Of a DNA stretch of 64,000 bases, positions 1 through 11,671 are shown piece by piece. The stretch spans positions 480,931-544,930 of the forward strand of contig NC_092667.1 in NCBI RefSeq assembly GCF_032118995.1, read 5' to 3'. A program made the translations under genes and the position numbers. Under the pieces are notes generated by a model. It saw only the letters and a program-made list of their open reading frames with translations, was not told the origin of the DNA and did not search any database. Origin of the DNA: Asterias amurensis (Eukaryota > Echinodermata > Asteroidea > Forcipulatida > Asteriidae). Each line of letters starts with the position of its first letter. Positions within the stretch are counted from its first letter, which is position 1.

Positions 1-430
1 ATTTCGCCCCGACCTAAATGTAGCCCCAAAGTTGTACCCAGATTTCGCCCGACCTATAAATGGAGCCCCAAAGTTGTACCCAGATTTCGCCCCGACCTAA
101 ATTTAGTCCCAAAGTTGTACCCAGATTTCGCCCCGACCTAAATTTAGCCCCAAAGTTGTACCAAGATTTCGCCCGACCTAAATGGAGCCCCAAAGTTGTA
201 CCCAGATGTCGCCCGACCTAAATGGAGCCCCGAAGTTGTACCCAGATGTCGCCCTGACCTAAATGGAGCCCCGAAGTTGTACCCAGATGTCGCCCTGACC
301 TAAACGGAGCCCGAAGTTGTACCCAGATGTCGCCCTGACCTAAATGGAGCCCCAAAGTTGTACCCAGACGTCGCCCTGACCTAAATGGAGCCCCAAAGTT
401 GTACCCAGATGTCGCCCCGACCTAAAATCT
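1..430. repeat. 41-bp minisatellite, array 1
   Basis: About ten head-to-tail copies of a 41-42 bp unit with core 'cagatgtcgccctgacct', then 'ggagccccgaagttgtacc'. The window begins inside the array. Units drift from a 'tttcgcc' to a 'tgtcgcc' form along it. The same unit recurs at 1221-1925 and 44705-45500, and in reverse complement at 61330-62940. Open frames through it are by-products of the period. Confidence 0.95.
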
Positions 431-777
431 TAAGCCCAAGCTGTACCTAAATGTCGGTCAAAGTTGAACCTAAAAGTTCGGGGTGCCGCACAAAAGCCCA
501 AAACTGTTGTCAGACTTTATGGCCCATGTCAGACACACCCACTTCGTAAAAATGGTAAATTTAATGCATACTTTGATTAAAAACAAATTATGAGACCCAT
601 TGAATTTTTATTATTGTATGCACTCAGATCTTCACGAGGATTAGTTCCAGACCGTATCATTTTATTGTTCTGCAAAATTGAATTTGTTAAAATAAAAAAG
701 TATACCCGGATAAAAGGAAAGTCGGAGCAAAATGGAGGATTTCAGATGCATTTTTCTTAGCAACCGTATTTATTAAA
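431..777 (-). repeat. R segment, copy 1
   Basis: Segment joining the minisatellite to the SINE tail. Landmarks include 'ctgttgtcagactttatgg', 'cacttcgtaaaaatgg' and 'ttctgcaaaattgaatttg'. It recurs at 1926-2250 and 45500-45740, and inverted at 61140-61330, always between the same two neighbours. Read as minus because the attached SINE runs that way. Confidence 0.8.
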
Positions 778-965
778 CGCACCTTTTGACAAATGATACA
801 AAGCGTCATGTATTTATTGCAAGGTGAGTGGGACGACGTTTGAATTATGAGACCTAATCCTTAACACCATAAAATGATTTACAATGTGCTGTGGCGCAAC
901 ATGCTGCCAAATTAGGCAGGAACACTCGGGCGAACCCCTTCCTTTTTTTGATTAGTGCATTGGGC
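778..965 (-). mobile_element. tRNA-derived SINE, 3' part, minus strand
   Basis: Matches, in reverse complement, the 3' body of the SINE at 60706-61130, including 'tttgaattatgagacctaa' and 'gcgaaccccttcc'. The tRNA-like head is missing and the copy stops near 965. Confidence 0.7.
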
Positions 966-1220
966 TATTTTACAATAGTAAAGGGTCGGTTTTATTTACA
1001 TCTCAATAAGAAGAGTCCCTCAAGCAACTGCTTTTACTTACTAGTTCCACCAATTACTAGCAAATTAGGGCTTACTACATTTATGAGGATTTAAGTAAAG
1101 GCTAGTAAAAGCAGATACTAGTTTTTTTATACGTCCCATAATTTGCACAGTGTTTCCACCTGTCTTGTAAAATAGGGACAAAATGTGCGGCACCTATATG
1201 TAGCACGTGCTCTAAATGTC
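966..1220. other. no recognised feature
   Basis: AT-rich sequence between two copies of the composite module. A 67-aa frame runs across it from 891 but overlaps the SINE tail and has no recognisable domain. Confidence 0.5.
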
Positions 1221-1925
1221 ACCCAAAATAAAATGTATCCCCAAAGCTGAACCTAAATGTCGCCCGCCCAAAATGTAGCCCCGAAGTTGTACCTTAGTGT
1301 CGCCAAGACCTGAATGTCACCCGAAGTTGTTCCTGAATGTCGCCCCGACCTAAATGTAGTCCAAAAGTTGTACCCAGATTTCGCCCCGACCTAAATGTAG
1401 CCCCAAAGTTGTACCCAGATTTCGCCCCGACCTAAATGTAGCCCCAATGTTGTACCCAGATTTCGCCCCGACCTAAATGGAGCCCCAAAGTTGTACCCAT
1501 ATTTCGCCCGACCTAAATGTAGCCCCAAAGTTGTACCAAGATTTCGCCCCGACCTAAATGTAGCCCCAAAGTTGTACCCAGATGTCGCCCGACCTAAATG
1601 GAGCCCCGAAGTTGTACCCAGATGTCGCCCTGACCTAAATGGAGCCCCGAAGTTGTCCCCAGATGTCGCCCTGACCTAAATGTAGCCCCAAAGTTGTACC
1701 CAGATGTCGCCCGACCTAAATGGAGCCCCGAAGTTGTACCCAGATGTCGCCCTGACCTAAATGGAGCCCCGAAGTTGTACCCAGATGTCGCCCTGACCTA
1801 AATGGAGTCCCGAAGTTGTACCCAGATGTCGCCCTGACCTAAATGGAGCCCCAAAGTTGTACCCAGATGCCGCCCTGACCTAAATGGAGCCCCAAAGTTG
1901 TACCCAGATGTCGCCCCGACCTAAA
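1221..1925. repeat. 41-bp minisatellite, array 2
   Basis: About 17 units of the same 41-42 bp repeat as 1-430. The first three units (1221-1345) are degenerate and the rest well conserved. It is followed by the same R segment and SINE tail as array 1, so 1-965 and 1221-2445 are direct duplicates of one module. Confidence 0.95.
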
Positions 1926-2445
1926 ATCTTAAGCCCAAGCTGTACCTAAATGTCGGTCAAAGTTGAACCTAAAAGTTCGGGGTGCCGCACAGACGGCCCA
2001 AAACTGTTGTCAGACTTTATGGCCCATGTCAGACACACCTACTTCGTAAAAATGGTAAATTTAATGCATATTTTGATTAAAAACAAATTATGAGACCTAT
2101 TGAATTTTTATTATTGTATGCACTCAGATCTTCACGAGGATTAGTTCCAGACCGTATCATTTTATTGTTCTGCAAAATTGAATTTGTTAAAATAAAAAAG
2201 TATACCCTACCCGGATAAAAGTGGAAAGTCTGAGCTAAATGGAGGATCATAGACGCAATTTTCTTAGTAACCGTATTTTTAACGCACCCTTTGCCAAAGG
2301 ATACAAAGCGCCAGGTATTTTTACTGCAAGTTAAGTGGGACGAAGTTTGAATCATGAGACCTAATCCGGAGCACCACGGAATGGTTTACAAGGTGATGTG
2401 GCGCAATATTCTGCCAATCTAGGTAGGAACACCGGACGACAAATT
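1926..2445 (-). repeat. R segment plus SINE tail, copy 2
   Basis: R segment (about 1926-2250) joined to a truncated minus-strand SINE 3' part (about 2250-2445). Nearly the same order and sequence as 431-965, with small indels such as an extra 'taccc' near 2205. Confidence 0.75.
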
Positions 2446-3477
2446 GACAATGGCTAACAGCACACGAAGTTTCAACTCAATCGGCAGTTTGGAATTGGTT
2501 TAATAGATACAAGGCTTCAAAAAGTGCACTTTTATGGCCTTAACCACGTGACACACGATGACGTCATCAAACTATAACTCCATAAATATGTCGTCTGCGT
2601 TAGGGATATTATGTTTAACCACTTTTTGAAGAGATTCCAATAAATTTTGCCACAGACATCTTGTAAAAGTGTGTTTTGTCCTGTTTCAACCTGTCGCTAG
2701 AGGGCACTTTTGAATTGTGTAATGTCACCGGTCCATTCAACCATACACTTGCTAGAATACAACATCTAAAAAAATATATATATAATAACGGGTAAAAACC
2801 AAACTGAAAACATAAAAAAAGAACAAAAAAAACGATTAAAAACAAAGAACTATTATGAATTTAGTATACCGTGCGTCCACAGCAGACAGCTGGTGTTTAA
2901 TGAGAAAGTTTGCAGTTCAAACAGAGAAAAATTTCGTTGTTGACTGTGCGTTAGAATGGTACGTGTCGACAAGTATCATTTTGAAGCTTAGGAAACACTT
3001 CCCATGCATAAAACTCTTGTCGATTACGGTTTTTGTTCATTATTTTTTTATTGTAAAAGAAGCAACTTTTTTTCTTCAGTTGTTAAAGTATCTTATTTTC
3101 TTGTTTTTCGAGTAACTCTAAGTCATTATGGCACATACAAAGTGAGACAAGTTTGACATCATACAAAGATAATGTTGTCATAATAAAAAGGGTTTTTGTC
3201 TGTGATTACACAATATTTATCAGATATTAATGTTCCCAGATAAGTTTATAAACCTTCGTGTACGTAAAGGCGCTTAGACACATAGAGCCTGTTTTGTAAA
3301 TAAACGCTTGTAGATGGATATGGGTTAAAAATAACAGGCCTATCTCTATTCTTTCTTGTTTCTCAAAACCTCTCGAAAGACTTTAATATGTACAATCGTC
3401 TTTCTAGTTTCGTTTCTCAATTCCATATTTCGATCATCAATATTGCTTTATAGATCTAAACATTCCAATCACTTAAT
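2446..3477. other. no recognised gene
   Basis: AT-rich DNA with short frames under 90 codons on both strands. None shows a domain, good splice sites or a repeat match elsewhere in the window. Confidence 0.5.
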
Positions 3478-3800
3478 GAATTTGTAAGAAAACGGCACGC
3501 AGTCGGCGTTTTCAGAGACCTCTCTAAAGCCTTTGATACTATAGACCACTCTTTTCTTCTCTCTAAACAACTTAAACACTACGGCATCAGGGGAGTCACA
3601 CTGCAATGGTTTCTGACTAGCTTTCATGCTAATACTTTGATAAAGGGCTGCGCGGTTCTGTTCGTTTAATTATATGTATCGTATTCCGCAGGGGTCATTT
3701 CTTGGGCCGCTCCTATAATTCTGTATACATATATACTTAATGACATCTACTGTTCCTCTCACATTCTATCCTTACATTGTTTGCTGATTACACAACTAGT
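3478..3800 (+). pseudogene. LINE reverse transcriptase fragment
   Basis: Plus-strand translation near 3500-3640 gives [20 protein letters not shown] followed by KHYGIRG, the palm region of non-LTR reverse transcriptases. Near 3683-3720 RIPQGSFLGPLL follows, the next conserved block. A degraded YADD-like region (FADYTT) lies near 3780. Stops and frame changes separate the blocks, so this is a dead 5'- and 3'-truncated LINE, probably of the CR1/Jockey group. The clade is inferred. Confidence 0.8.
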
Positions 3801-4191
3801 TTCTACTTTAACCGTCAACTGTATCATCCTTGTACAAACATGTGAATGTCCAATATCCAGTAACCATCTCACTAGTGTCATATGGATCGTTGTTAATGAG
3901 TTGTTAATGATTATAGAGAGTAAACATTTATACGTTTAAAACAGTCTTAAAAACAGAGCTATATTAATTGTTTTTACCATTGCCCAGTTAAACTACTAAT
4001 TAAAACCAAACTGTTACTGTACAATTTATTGTTCCGAAAGATCATCGACAACAAGCAGAAACCCGTCTGCAGCCCCTTTGTGATTTAAGAACAACAGCGC
4101 CCTCACGTGACGATGGTTGACAATCATGTACAAGATGTAGGTCAATCATCGAGGAAGGCTTTTCCTTCCCTCCATGTGTCAAAATACTTAA

Positions 4192-4575
4192 AGTAACACG
4201 TTGCCTTGGATCGGACGAGTTGGTCTATAAAAAGCGTTTGTAACAATTTTTTTAATAAAATGCACATGGTTGGAAAGATGTTTTAAAAGTAGAATACAAT
4301 GATCCACACAAGATTGCCTCGAAATTGCGTGTTTTTTATTTTACTGTGCGAACTAACACGGTCGGCCATTTATGAGAATACAAAATTTGACGCCCATAAG
4401 TGGCCGACCGTGTTAGTCGACGAGGTAAAAGGAAAATCATGTAATTTCGAGGCATGTTTGTGTGGATCATTGTATTCTACTTTTACAACATCTTTCTACC
4501 CATATGCATATTATAAAAAACGGTTACAGACGCTTTTTAAAGACCTACTTGACCGATCCAAGGCAACGTGTTCCT
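4192..4575. mobile_element. TTAA-flanked foldback element, family F copy 1
   Basis: Flanked by TTAA at 4188-4191 and 4576-4579. The ends are AGTAACACGTTGCCTTGG and its inverted partner CCAAGGCAACGTGTTCCT. The arms are about 170 bp and pair across a short centre near 4370-4400, where 'cggccatttatg' meets 'cataagtggccg'. Related copies lie at 33834-34195, 49733-50110 and 51640-51830. The 101-aa frame over it (4299-4604) is a by-product. Confidence 0.85.
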
Positions 4576-5339
4576 TTAATATGAAAGTAGAACAATTGTT
4601 TTGACTAAATACAAATTGTTTTATGCACAAAATCATATAGATAGAATGGTTTATTAAAAAATGTCATAAGCAGCCACATGCTGAATTGCAACAATTTACA
4701 ATAAAAAGGGTAAACTATACGAAATTTGATAAAAAAGTTATACAAATTACATTAAAATTTGACATTAGAAATTTCCTGATAAAAGAAAATAAGGGACATA
4801 ACCAGTTAGGAAAAATATTGCTTGTAGACAAATTGAAAGGGTAAGAACTGCAAAAACTGCAATAATTATGTCAATAAAAAGAGTATTTGCACTCCCCCTT
4901 CCTCTAGACTAATCCATCCAACCCAATTATGTAATAATTTGAGGCATAACATAATCGTTTCGTGTTGAAAATCCCCCGGATGCATACCCCTCCCCCCCCC
5001 AAAAAAAAAAAAAAAAATCAATGTTGGAAATGTGGCTTGTGACGCCTAAAACACCAATCAAGACAACTGTTGTACTGAAATAAACGCGAAAGGACTTATT
5101 AAAACATGATTGGAAACAACATCGCTGAATAACGCCGTCCATCAGCAGCAGTACCATCATTACAATGTTGACGATTTCAAGCCCGACGAAGGCTAGGTCG
5201 TAACTTCGTGTCAGGTCGTAAAGCAACCCTGTAAAGAGATAATACGCAACACGAAATTCAGTCATGGGTTCGGAAAGTAAACCAAGAAAAAGAAGCGCCT
5301 TTTATGTTTCTGGAAGAAATCAGTAGTACGCTGTTTCTG

Positions 5340-5670
5340 TTTAGTGTGGTTCGAGTCCCAGTCGTGACACTGGTGTCCTTATTGATGAAGGCACTTAATC
5401 ATTGCTTCGTCCTTCGGATGGGACGTAAAGCCGATGTCTTGTGTGTTGTGTACCGCTAGTAAAAGAACTCGGTGCACTTTATCGAAAAAAGAAGGGGTTC
5501 GCCCCGGTGTTCCTGGTTTGATTTGCAGCATATTGCGCCACATCAATTTGTAAGCCAAAACATGATGCTTTATGGAAATGGTCCCATACTTCTAAATGTA
5601 GCTCCACATTACCTAGCAGGACAAAATACTGAGCGCATTGATACGCCCCTAGAATAAAGGACGTGTGATA
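5340..5670 (+). mobile_element. tRNA-derived SINE, diverged copy
   Basis: Starts at a B-box-like 'ggttcgagtcccag', then follows the body of the SINE at 60706-61130 ('gcttcgtccttc', 'ggggttcgccccggtgtt', 'gcagcatattgcgccac'). The A-box end is missing. It sits in the intron before exon 5 of the transporter pseudogene. Confidence 0.75.
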
Positions 5671-6859
5671 AAGCGCATTACATGTATATAGAACCTGGTA
5701 TTATGAAAGCTTCGATGTCACACAATGATGTGATCGTAGAGTGTGCTGAGTCTGATATATAAACGGTTCAATGATGGCGTCCCTACACCACCTCCTTTTT
5801 TGAAAATGTTGACACCTTTGTTCTGATTTAAAGCCATTATACACTTTTGGTAAACCGTTTTGTCCAAGTCCCACACTTCGTGTATCGCAACTTATGTATA
5901 AAATAACAAACCTGTGAAAATTTAGGCTCAATCGGTCATCGGAGTCGGGAGAAAATAACGGGAAAACAGGTTGGAGCGAGAACATTATGTTAACGTTTCT
6001 TACCACATAATCCTTGGCGAATGAATCCATAAACATTGCCGCTGCGTTTATAACACACAGTACCACAAAGAACCAAAAAAGCACTGATGACATTGTAGCC
6101 TTGCAGAGGAATATGAAGGAGTCTTCCAACAAGGTTTCCAACACCACATCCAGTAGGTAACAGAGCTGCTGCAGAGAGACTTATACCTCTTGATACTGCA
6201 TGAGGTACTAGAAATACCATCCAAGCAGCAGAAGATATGCCTTGTAGGAAAAACACCAACTTGAAGAAGTATCGTTGGTTTCTCAGCGAGGACGTTCAAG
6301 GAAAGCCAGGACGCAACTTCCTTTAGGCAGTTACGAAAGCCTGGCTCATTCTTGTCATTTAATACTTGGTCCTTGTCTGTTGTATTTAACTTTGAATACT
6401 TCTGGACGTGTTGATCATTCAGTGCACCAAACACAGACACGTGGAACATAACAGCAGACATGATCATCAAGGTTCCACGCCAGCCATAGACTCCGAGAAG
6501 AAATTCGACTATTGGAGGGCAAGCCATAACACCAAATGACCCACCTAGATAAGCTATGACGTACATGACTGGAAAATGCTTGGACGGTGACGAGACCAGT
6601 GCAATTGTCTGTGGTATGTAAGTATTAGACCCATACCAACGCCTGTCGGAGACGGTTAAAAGTACATTATGTATTTCACGGAACTGTTAAACGTTTGTCG
6701 TATGTATACGGGACAAGTCATCTTCATAGCCATGGGCAGATTCCAACAATTTGCAGTAGAACATGAACTGTATTACTGTCACAATATTAAGTAGGATTTG
6801 AAACTTTGCATGGTGGAAATACGATAAAGTTTTGCGGTAACACTACGTAATAATTATAG

Positions 6860-6950
6860 TTCTCCAGATGACGATCAGAGCATACTGATCGAAACGTCGA
6901 GTTGAAACCACTTTTCAGAACCACTCCAACTCATTTAGATGTTATCATTA
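6860..6950 (+). mobile_element. Penelope-like terminal fragment 1
   Basis: Contains 'actgatcgaaacgtcgagtt' after 'gatgacgatcagag'. This resembles the conserved terminal motif of Penelope-like retroelements, which can carry hammerhead-type ribozymes. Related pieces lie at 13845-13920, 29090-29165 and 32730-32800. Family assignment is from memory of the motif. Confidence 0.5.
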
Positions 6951-7384
6951 CATGGTGTTTCCGCAATTACTACAATGTCCGAATATTTCCATGACACTCA
7001 GCTATGTTTGTAACTTACAAGGTGTTTTGTTCAGTCATTAGATGGGGTGTGGGGTAGTCTTATATCTTCGTCTGATGAGGAGAGGTTGACAGGAAAGTGT
7101 GTATTTCAGAGGTAATGATTGCTCAATTATTTGTGAGTTTGGTAAATGTTGGTCAATGGGGTTGCGTACGAGCTATTAATTTTTCGTTTTATTAAAGGAG
7201 ATAAATACCGTAAAAAGGGAATAACAGGGTAAGTTTTAGGGATTGGAGTATGAGAAACTAGTATGAGGCCTACTAGATGTTTTTGGACAAAGGATGTTCT
7301 GATAAAAAGGAAGTAATAAGAGCTTCAGTTCTTTCAAACACTGCGATGCCCCGTCCCTTTCAGATTTACACAGCTGGTTTGCAG

Positions 7385-7762
7385 TCAGTAAGACCGTCTG
7401 GAAACAAGAACAACTGAGGGCATACGGAGAAACCGGTACCTGCCGTGTGGTGTGCTGAAAGTAGTTAGCAATGATGACTGATAATCGAGGGGGGTCTGCC
7501 AGAAGGAACATTTAGCGTCGAGCACTGAGAAAACAGTGGCACCATCCATCTGTGCCGCAACTTCCTCTACTGTTCGTGTAGGGTGGTGCGGGCGCTTTAG
7601 AGCTTGGTTAAGGTCGCGAGGGTCGATGCATAAGCGAATCTCTTCGGTGTTTTTCTTATGAGTTGCGACCATGGAGGACACCCAGTCTGTTGGTTCCGAG
7701 ACCGGAGTGATTACACCGAGGGTAGTCATGCGTTTTAGTTCGGACTTGACCTTGTCTTGCAT
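7385..7762 (-). pseudogene. Ty3/Gypsy reverse transcriptase, N-terminal part
   Basis: A 125-aa minus-strand frame with the order typical of Ty3/Gypsy RT: VKSELKRMTTLGVITPV, then SSMVATHKK, RLCIDPRDLNQALKRP, and FSVLDAKCSFWQ at the first catalytic aspartate block. It reaches GRYRFLRMP and then departs from the family, so the second catalytic block, RNase H and integrase are absent. The break lies near 7390-7410. It belongs to the element whose 5' LTR is at 9152-9402. The element is inserted in the intron between exons 2 and 3 of the transporter pseudogene. Confidence 0.9.
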
Positions 7763-7804
7763 TGCTGCTGGAATGCGTCGTGGGGGCGAATGACTGGTGT
7801 GGCG

Positions 7805-8380
7805 TTAGGGTCGATGGTCATGGAGTAGATGACAGGTAGTGACCCGAGGGAGCCGTCGAACAGGTCTTTGTAGTCTGTAAAGAGCTGTGTAGATGTTGAG
7901 TCGGTTGCGACGATACACGATGTTGTTGTTAACTGACAGCAGGCCTAGTCGAAGGCAATCGGTCAATCCAAGGATTGCTTCCACTCGCGAGTCTACGATG
8001 TGAAAGTCAATCATATGGTGTGCTTGTGATGACTCGATGTTGCATGGCAGTGTGGCTTGGCCGATTGTCTTGAGCTCATCCCCCCCATATGCTACCAGTG
8101 TAGTAAGCTTATTATTGTCGGTGGATTTCGGTGGTGCGATAACATTGTAGATCTGCATCCGTAGTATGTTACAACGTGCACCTGTGTCGAGTTGGATGGG
8201 AACGTGTGTGCCATTCACTATGAGTGTGGCGTGGATATCGTGCTTTAAGTTCAAGTTGGTGTTGTCGAGAGCTCTAATGTGGAACAGTTCCTGATCATCG
8301 GCGATTGAGGCTTCCTCCTCCCAGTAAGATTCGGGGTTAACGATGTGGATTCGGCGGCTGCCTCGGCAGTAATTAATCAC
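7805..8380 (-). pseudogene. Ty3/Gypsy aspartic protease region
   Basis: A 191-aa minus-strand frame. It contains QLDTGARCNIL, the D-T/S-G active-site loop of retroelement aspartic proteases, and downstream AILGLTDCLRLGLL, the usual partner motif. It overlaps the end of the gag frame by 8 bases (8373-8380), and the last cysteine of the second zinc knuckle falls in this frame. A stop separates it from the RT frame. Confidence 0.85.
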
Positions 8381-9131
8381 CGTAATGATTCAGTTTGTTA
8401 CACTTGCGACAGGTTTTGCCGTAGGCGGGGCATTCTCGCCGCTTGTGGAAAGTTCCACAATTTCCACAAGGTCGTCTGGGCCTTTGATCTTGTTGCTGTG
8501 TTGGTTTGGTACCATATGATTGTTGATGAGGATTGTTTACAAGTTGAGCTTGTTTCTTTCGAAAAGCGTTGATGCTGGGGCTGGATTCAGTGGTGGCACT
8601 GGCTGTCAACATTTTAGCCTGGTCACCTGCAAGCTGCATAGATTGTGCAAGTTCCACTGTCCGTTTGAGGTCAAGTTTATCCTCTGGTTGGGAGAGCAGG
8701 GATTTCTGGATCCGTTCATCCTGCACACCACAAACCAGCCGATCTCTCAGCATCTCATCAAGCTTTTGTCCGTAGTTGCAGTCACTGGCGAGTGCACGCA
8801 GGGCTGCTAGATAGTCAGCAATCGTTTCACCGGACCGTCGGTATCGGCTGTTGAACTGGAAACGGGCGATAATGCTAGACTTTGTAGGCTTAAAATGCTT
8901 CTCCAATGTGTCTACCAGCTCGATGTACGTAGCTTGGTTTGGTTTCTTTGGAGCAAGAAGATCGCTGATACGCTTGTACGTCTGTGATCCAACGACGGAG
9001 TTTAGGATTGCCCGTTTTCGTGTGGAGTCCGTTATGTTGTTGGCCGTAAAATATTCGCCAAGGCGATCCGTGTACATCAACCACGTTTCCTTTTTGATGA
9101 AAAACTCACCGATAGATCCAAAAGTGGCCAT
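8373..9131 (-). CDS. Ty3/Gypsy gag polyprotein
   Basis: A 252-aa minus-strand frame starting at the ATG ten bases inside the primer-binding site. The first two thirds are a retrotransposon capsid-type helical region (YTANNITD-type start, FKPTKSSIIARFQFNSR, GETIADYLAALRALA, LRDRLVCGVQDERIQKSLL). The C-terminus has a zinc knuckle, CGNCGTFHKRRECPAYG, and the start of a second, CRKCNKLNHYG, whose last cysteine is only found after a frame change. The protein would coat element RNA in cytoplasmic particles. The element is truncated, so this frame is a relic although still open. Confidence 0.85.
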   Translation of the reverse strand: MATFGSIGEFFIKKETWLMYTDRLGEYFTANNITDSTRKRAILNSVVGSQTYKRISDLLAPKKPNQATYIELVDTLEKHFKPTKSSIIARFQFNSRYRRSGETIADYLAALRALASDCNYGQKLDEMLRDRLVCGVQDERIQKSLLSQPEDKLDLKRTVELAQSMQLAGDQAKMLTASATTESSPSINAFRKKQAQLVNNPHQQSYGTKPTQQQDQRPRRPCGNCGTFHKRRECPAYGKTCRKCNKLNHYGD

Positions 9132-9140
9132 TGTGGGTTA

Positions 9141-9151
9141 CTCTGACACCA
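9141..9151 (-). promoter_or_regulatory. candidate primer-binding site
   Basis: Minus strand TGGTGTCAGAG directly follows the CA end of the LTR, where Ty3/Gypsy elements carry a site complementary to a tRNA 3' end (starting TGG for CCA). The tRNA was not identified. Confidence 0.65.
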
Positions 9152-9402
9152 TGTAAGAAGATACAACTTCGTATGTTATGATTATAAGTCAAGCTTTATT
9201 CCAGATAATGAGAGTTGACTGTTTCCTGCGGGCGGCCATGTTATAAGGTGATACAATGCATTATGGGAAGTAAACACTAGACTTGAGTCAGTCTGCTTAT
9301 GGCATACTGCTACACATAGGCTACTATTTAGACAGTATGAATAAAAACAATACAAATAGTAATTGTAATTGTTGTTGTAGAATAATAAGTGGCATGCTTA
9401 CA
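9152..9402 (-). mobile_element. 5' LTR of Ty3/Gypsy element
   Basis: 251 bp on the minus strand from TGTAAG (9402) to CTTACA (9152), a perfect 6-bp terminal inverted repeat with TG...CA ends. It contains 'ggaataaagc', a polyadenylation signal, near 9200. The left edge abuts the primer-binding site and gag follows. No matching 3' LTR was found near 7200, so this is the 5' half of an element. Confidence 0.85.
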
Positions 9403-10507
9403 CTGTAAAACTGTAGTGTTTTTGTGCACAAGCTGATGTAGGAAAGTGTTTTCTAACTGGGGATTCGGAGTCAATGAGTCGTACTTCCTATGGGGCCATG
9501 GCGATCGGGCCTGTCAGAGGATAGAATTTAGCAAGTTATTGAATAAATAGAAATATGTTTTCGGTCCACTTGGTGCACGCAAACCGGTTGGTGACACTAC
9601 CCTGTTAATATTCCCAATGTGATGGTTAACTGGAAGATGTTCCAAGTGAACGCACTGGCAAGTTATCCAACAAAAAGCAAGAACCCTCCGGTCGTTACAC
9701 ACACCCGGCTGCCATATCGCTTTGCAAGATTCAAAAAGAAAACAAGAAAAATTTAGATATTGAAACCCTTGATCGTCGAAACGAGAACAAAAAAGAGATA
9801 AACTGAAAATAAAACTGGTGATCACATCAAATTAAAATCCCTGTGAGTTTTCTAAGATTGAGGCATAACGAGTTTCATCACCAAAACCGTCTATCGTTAA
9901 GTTTTCAAAAGACTAAAAAAGTCAATGTTTTGAAATAAATGTTAACTCTCTTCTGAGATTTTGTTCCTGCCATAAATGCAGTCAAAAGTTTGATGGGTTT
10001 CCAGGTGAGCATTGTGTTGAATGTTTTTTGAAAACTAGGCCACTATGCCTGGAGAACACCATTCACGTTCAAATGAAATGTTTAATGTTAATGTACTGTA
10101 TACATGTAGGAGTTGCTCAAGTAAATACTTGTTGTGGGTGACGTCACTGACCCGCTATGGCGCCGCCATGTTGGCAAGCCAGTCCGATTTCACAAAGAGC
10201 TAAGATAACTCTGTATATCAGTCGTTGCTCTTAGCAACATGTGATGTCAAAATGGAAATCAATTTGTTAATATTGACAACTCAACTCAAAATCAATGGTA
10301 GTGTTTTGTATTTGGGGCACTGGTACACGGTCAAAACTCAAAAAAAGACCTGTATTTTCCTTCATTAAATTTCATCTTTAGCGTGCTGTCCGTAATACTA
10401 AGACTAGTTTTAAATTGAGGTCCGACTTGCAGGAACTGTAGCAGATAAGGGGGGAAAGTGTAGGAGACTGGTGTGCCTTCAATGATGCTACAAACGTGAT
10501 TGTTCAA

Positions 10508-10885
10508 AGGCAGTGGGCACTTTTGGTAATTACTAAAAATAGTTATCAGCACAAAACCTTACTTGGTAAGGAGTAATGGGGAGAGGTTGACAGTATAACA
10601 CATTGTGAGAAACGGCTCCCTCTGAAGTGAAGTAGTTTTCGAGAAAGAAGTAATTTTCATCGAATTTAATTTCGAGACCTCGGATTTAGAATTTTATTCT
10701 TGAAATCAAAAATCCGAAAGCGCACAACTTCGTGTGACAAGGGTGTTTTTTCTGTCATTATTATTTCGCAACTTCGATGACCGATTGAGCTCAAATTTTT
10801 ACATGTTTGTTATTTTGTGCATGTGTTGAGATACACCAAGTGAGAAGACTGGTCTTTGACATTTACCAAATAGTGTCCAGTGTCT
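10508..10885. mobile_element. TTAA-type MITE, family G copy 1
   Basis: Begins AGGCAGTGGGCACTTTTGG and ends with the inverse (GTGTCCAGTGTCT) followed by TTAA. The left target copy reads TCAA. The interior has 'gagaaacggctccctctga' and 'cacaacttcgtgtgacaag'. Other copies are at 11672-11912 (truncated), 32066-32449, 49407-49728 and 50621-50923. No coding capacity. Confidence 0.85.
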
Positions 10886-11671
10886 TTAAGTCAATGCGAT
10901 TCTATAATGATCACGTTTATAAAAAAAATATTCTTCCTTACATTAAAGTGATAGTGACAAAATGGGGTCAAATCTAACATAAAATTTAACACATGGCTCT
11001 TTCACCAGTACACTTCTAAGGATTGGTATAAGTGACTTACCAATGATAAAACCAATACTGTGTGACATGCCGATTACAGTCCCCAGTTCAGCTGCACTGC
11101 ACTCAAGAGAATCCATCATAGGGTTGAATAAAACACGATTTCAGAGATCCCATCTCCAAGAAAACAATCATGCATGATATAAATGTCAGGAGACAGCTTG
11201 ATGTCGTCATTTTGGACTAAGGTTTCACCTCATTAAATCAGTTTTCAAACTTTACGTTCCCCTATCCTTATCCAAGAAGACCAATAGTCTTTACGCGAGT
11301 GCGTCAGGTTTTCTTTTGACGTGTACCCTCATTAGAGGAGAGGAAAACATACGGTAGTTAACTATGATATCGACCATTGGTTCGCCTGTGCTTTTGTCCG
11401 CCAAGGCGCTATGCTTTTATTCTCTACGAATTGTATACCTAAAACAAAACTATTTGAAGCGAGCCATTCAATAGAACGATTTCGCTTGGTTTTACACATC
11501 AACAAACAAACGCGTGTATAGGCTTACTGCATGTTTATTGTTGCATTTGTTTGTTAAATAGGCTTTTTTTTCCGAAATCACTGAATAATATTCTGGAGTT
11601 TGTACCATGAGACCTTACCGGTGGCTGAACAATGCCAGCAATGGGTAAACACAGTCTGTTCCCCAACTAGG

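Larger units (their letters stand above)
4927..11210 (-). pseudogene. SLC16 (MCT)-like transporter pseudogene, copy C
   Basis: Minus-strand copy of the two intact transporters at 13481-31216 and 37479-41817. Recognisable exons are exon 1 at 11041-11210, exon 2 at 9602-9733, exon 3 at 6004-6642 and exon 5 from 5228 down to a stop near 4927. No exon 4 was found between 5229 and 6003. Exon 1 is 170 bp instead of 175 and loses frame. Exon 2 lacks its first bases, and its donor reads GGTAGT in place of GGTAAG. Exon 3 has a 2-bp insertion near its start and a further frameshift near 6250. Exon 5 reads past the usual stop into a poly(T/G) tract. Introns hold a SINE copy and a Ty3/Gypsy fragment. It lies head-to-head with copy A, and the upstream regions still match ('cttggataaggataggggaa'). 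Clearly non-functional. Confidence 0.9.

Noticed and set aside
1..430. CRISPR-like array from regular repeats
   Set aside because: Units are contiguous with no unique spacers, and the DNA is clearly eukaryotic.
5229..6003. Exon 4 of transporter pseudogene C
   Set aside because: Searched by eye for the complement of the exon 4 blocks; only SINE and unrelated sequence found.
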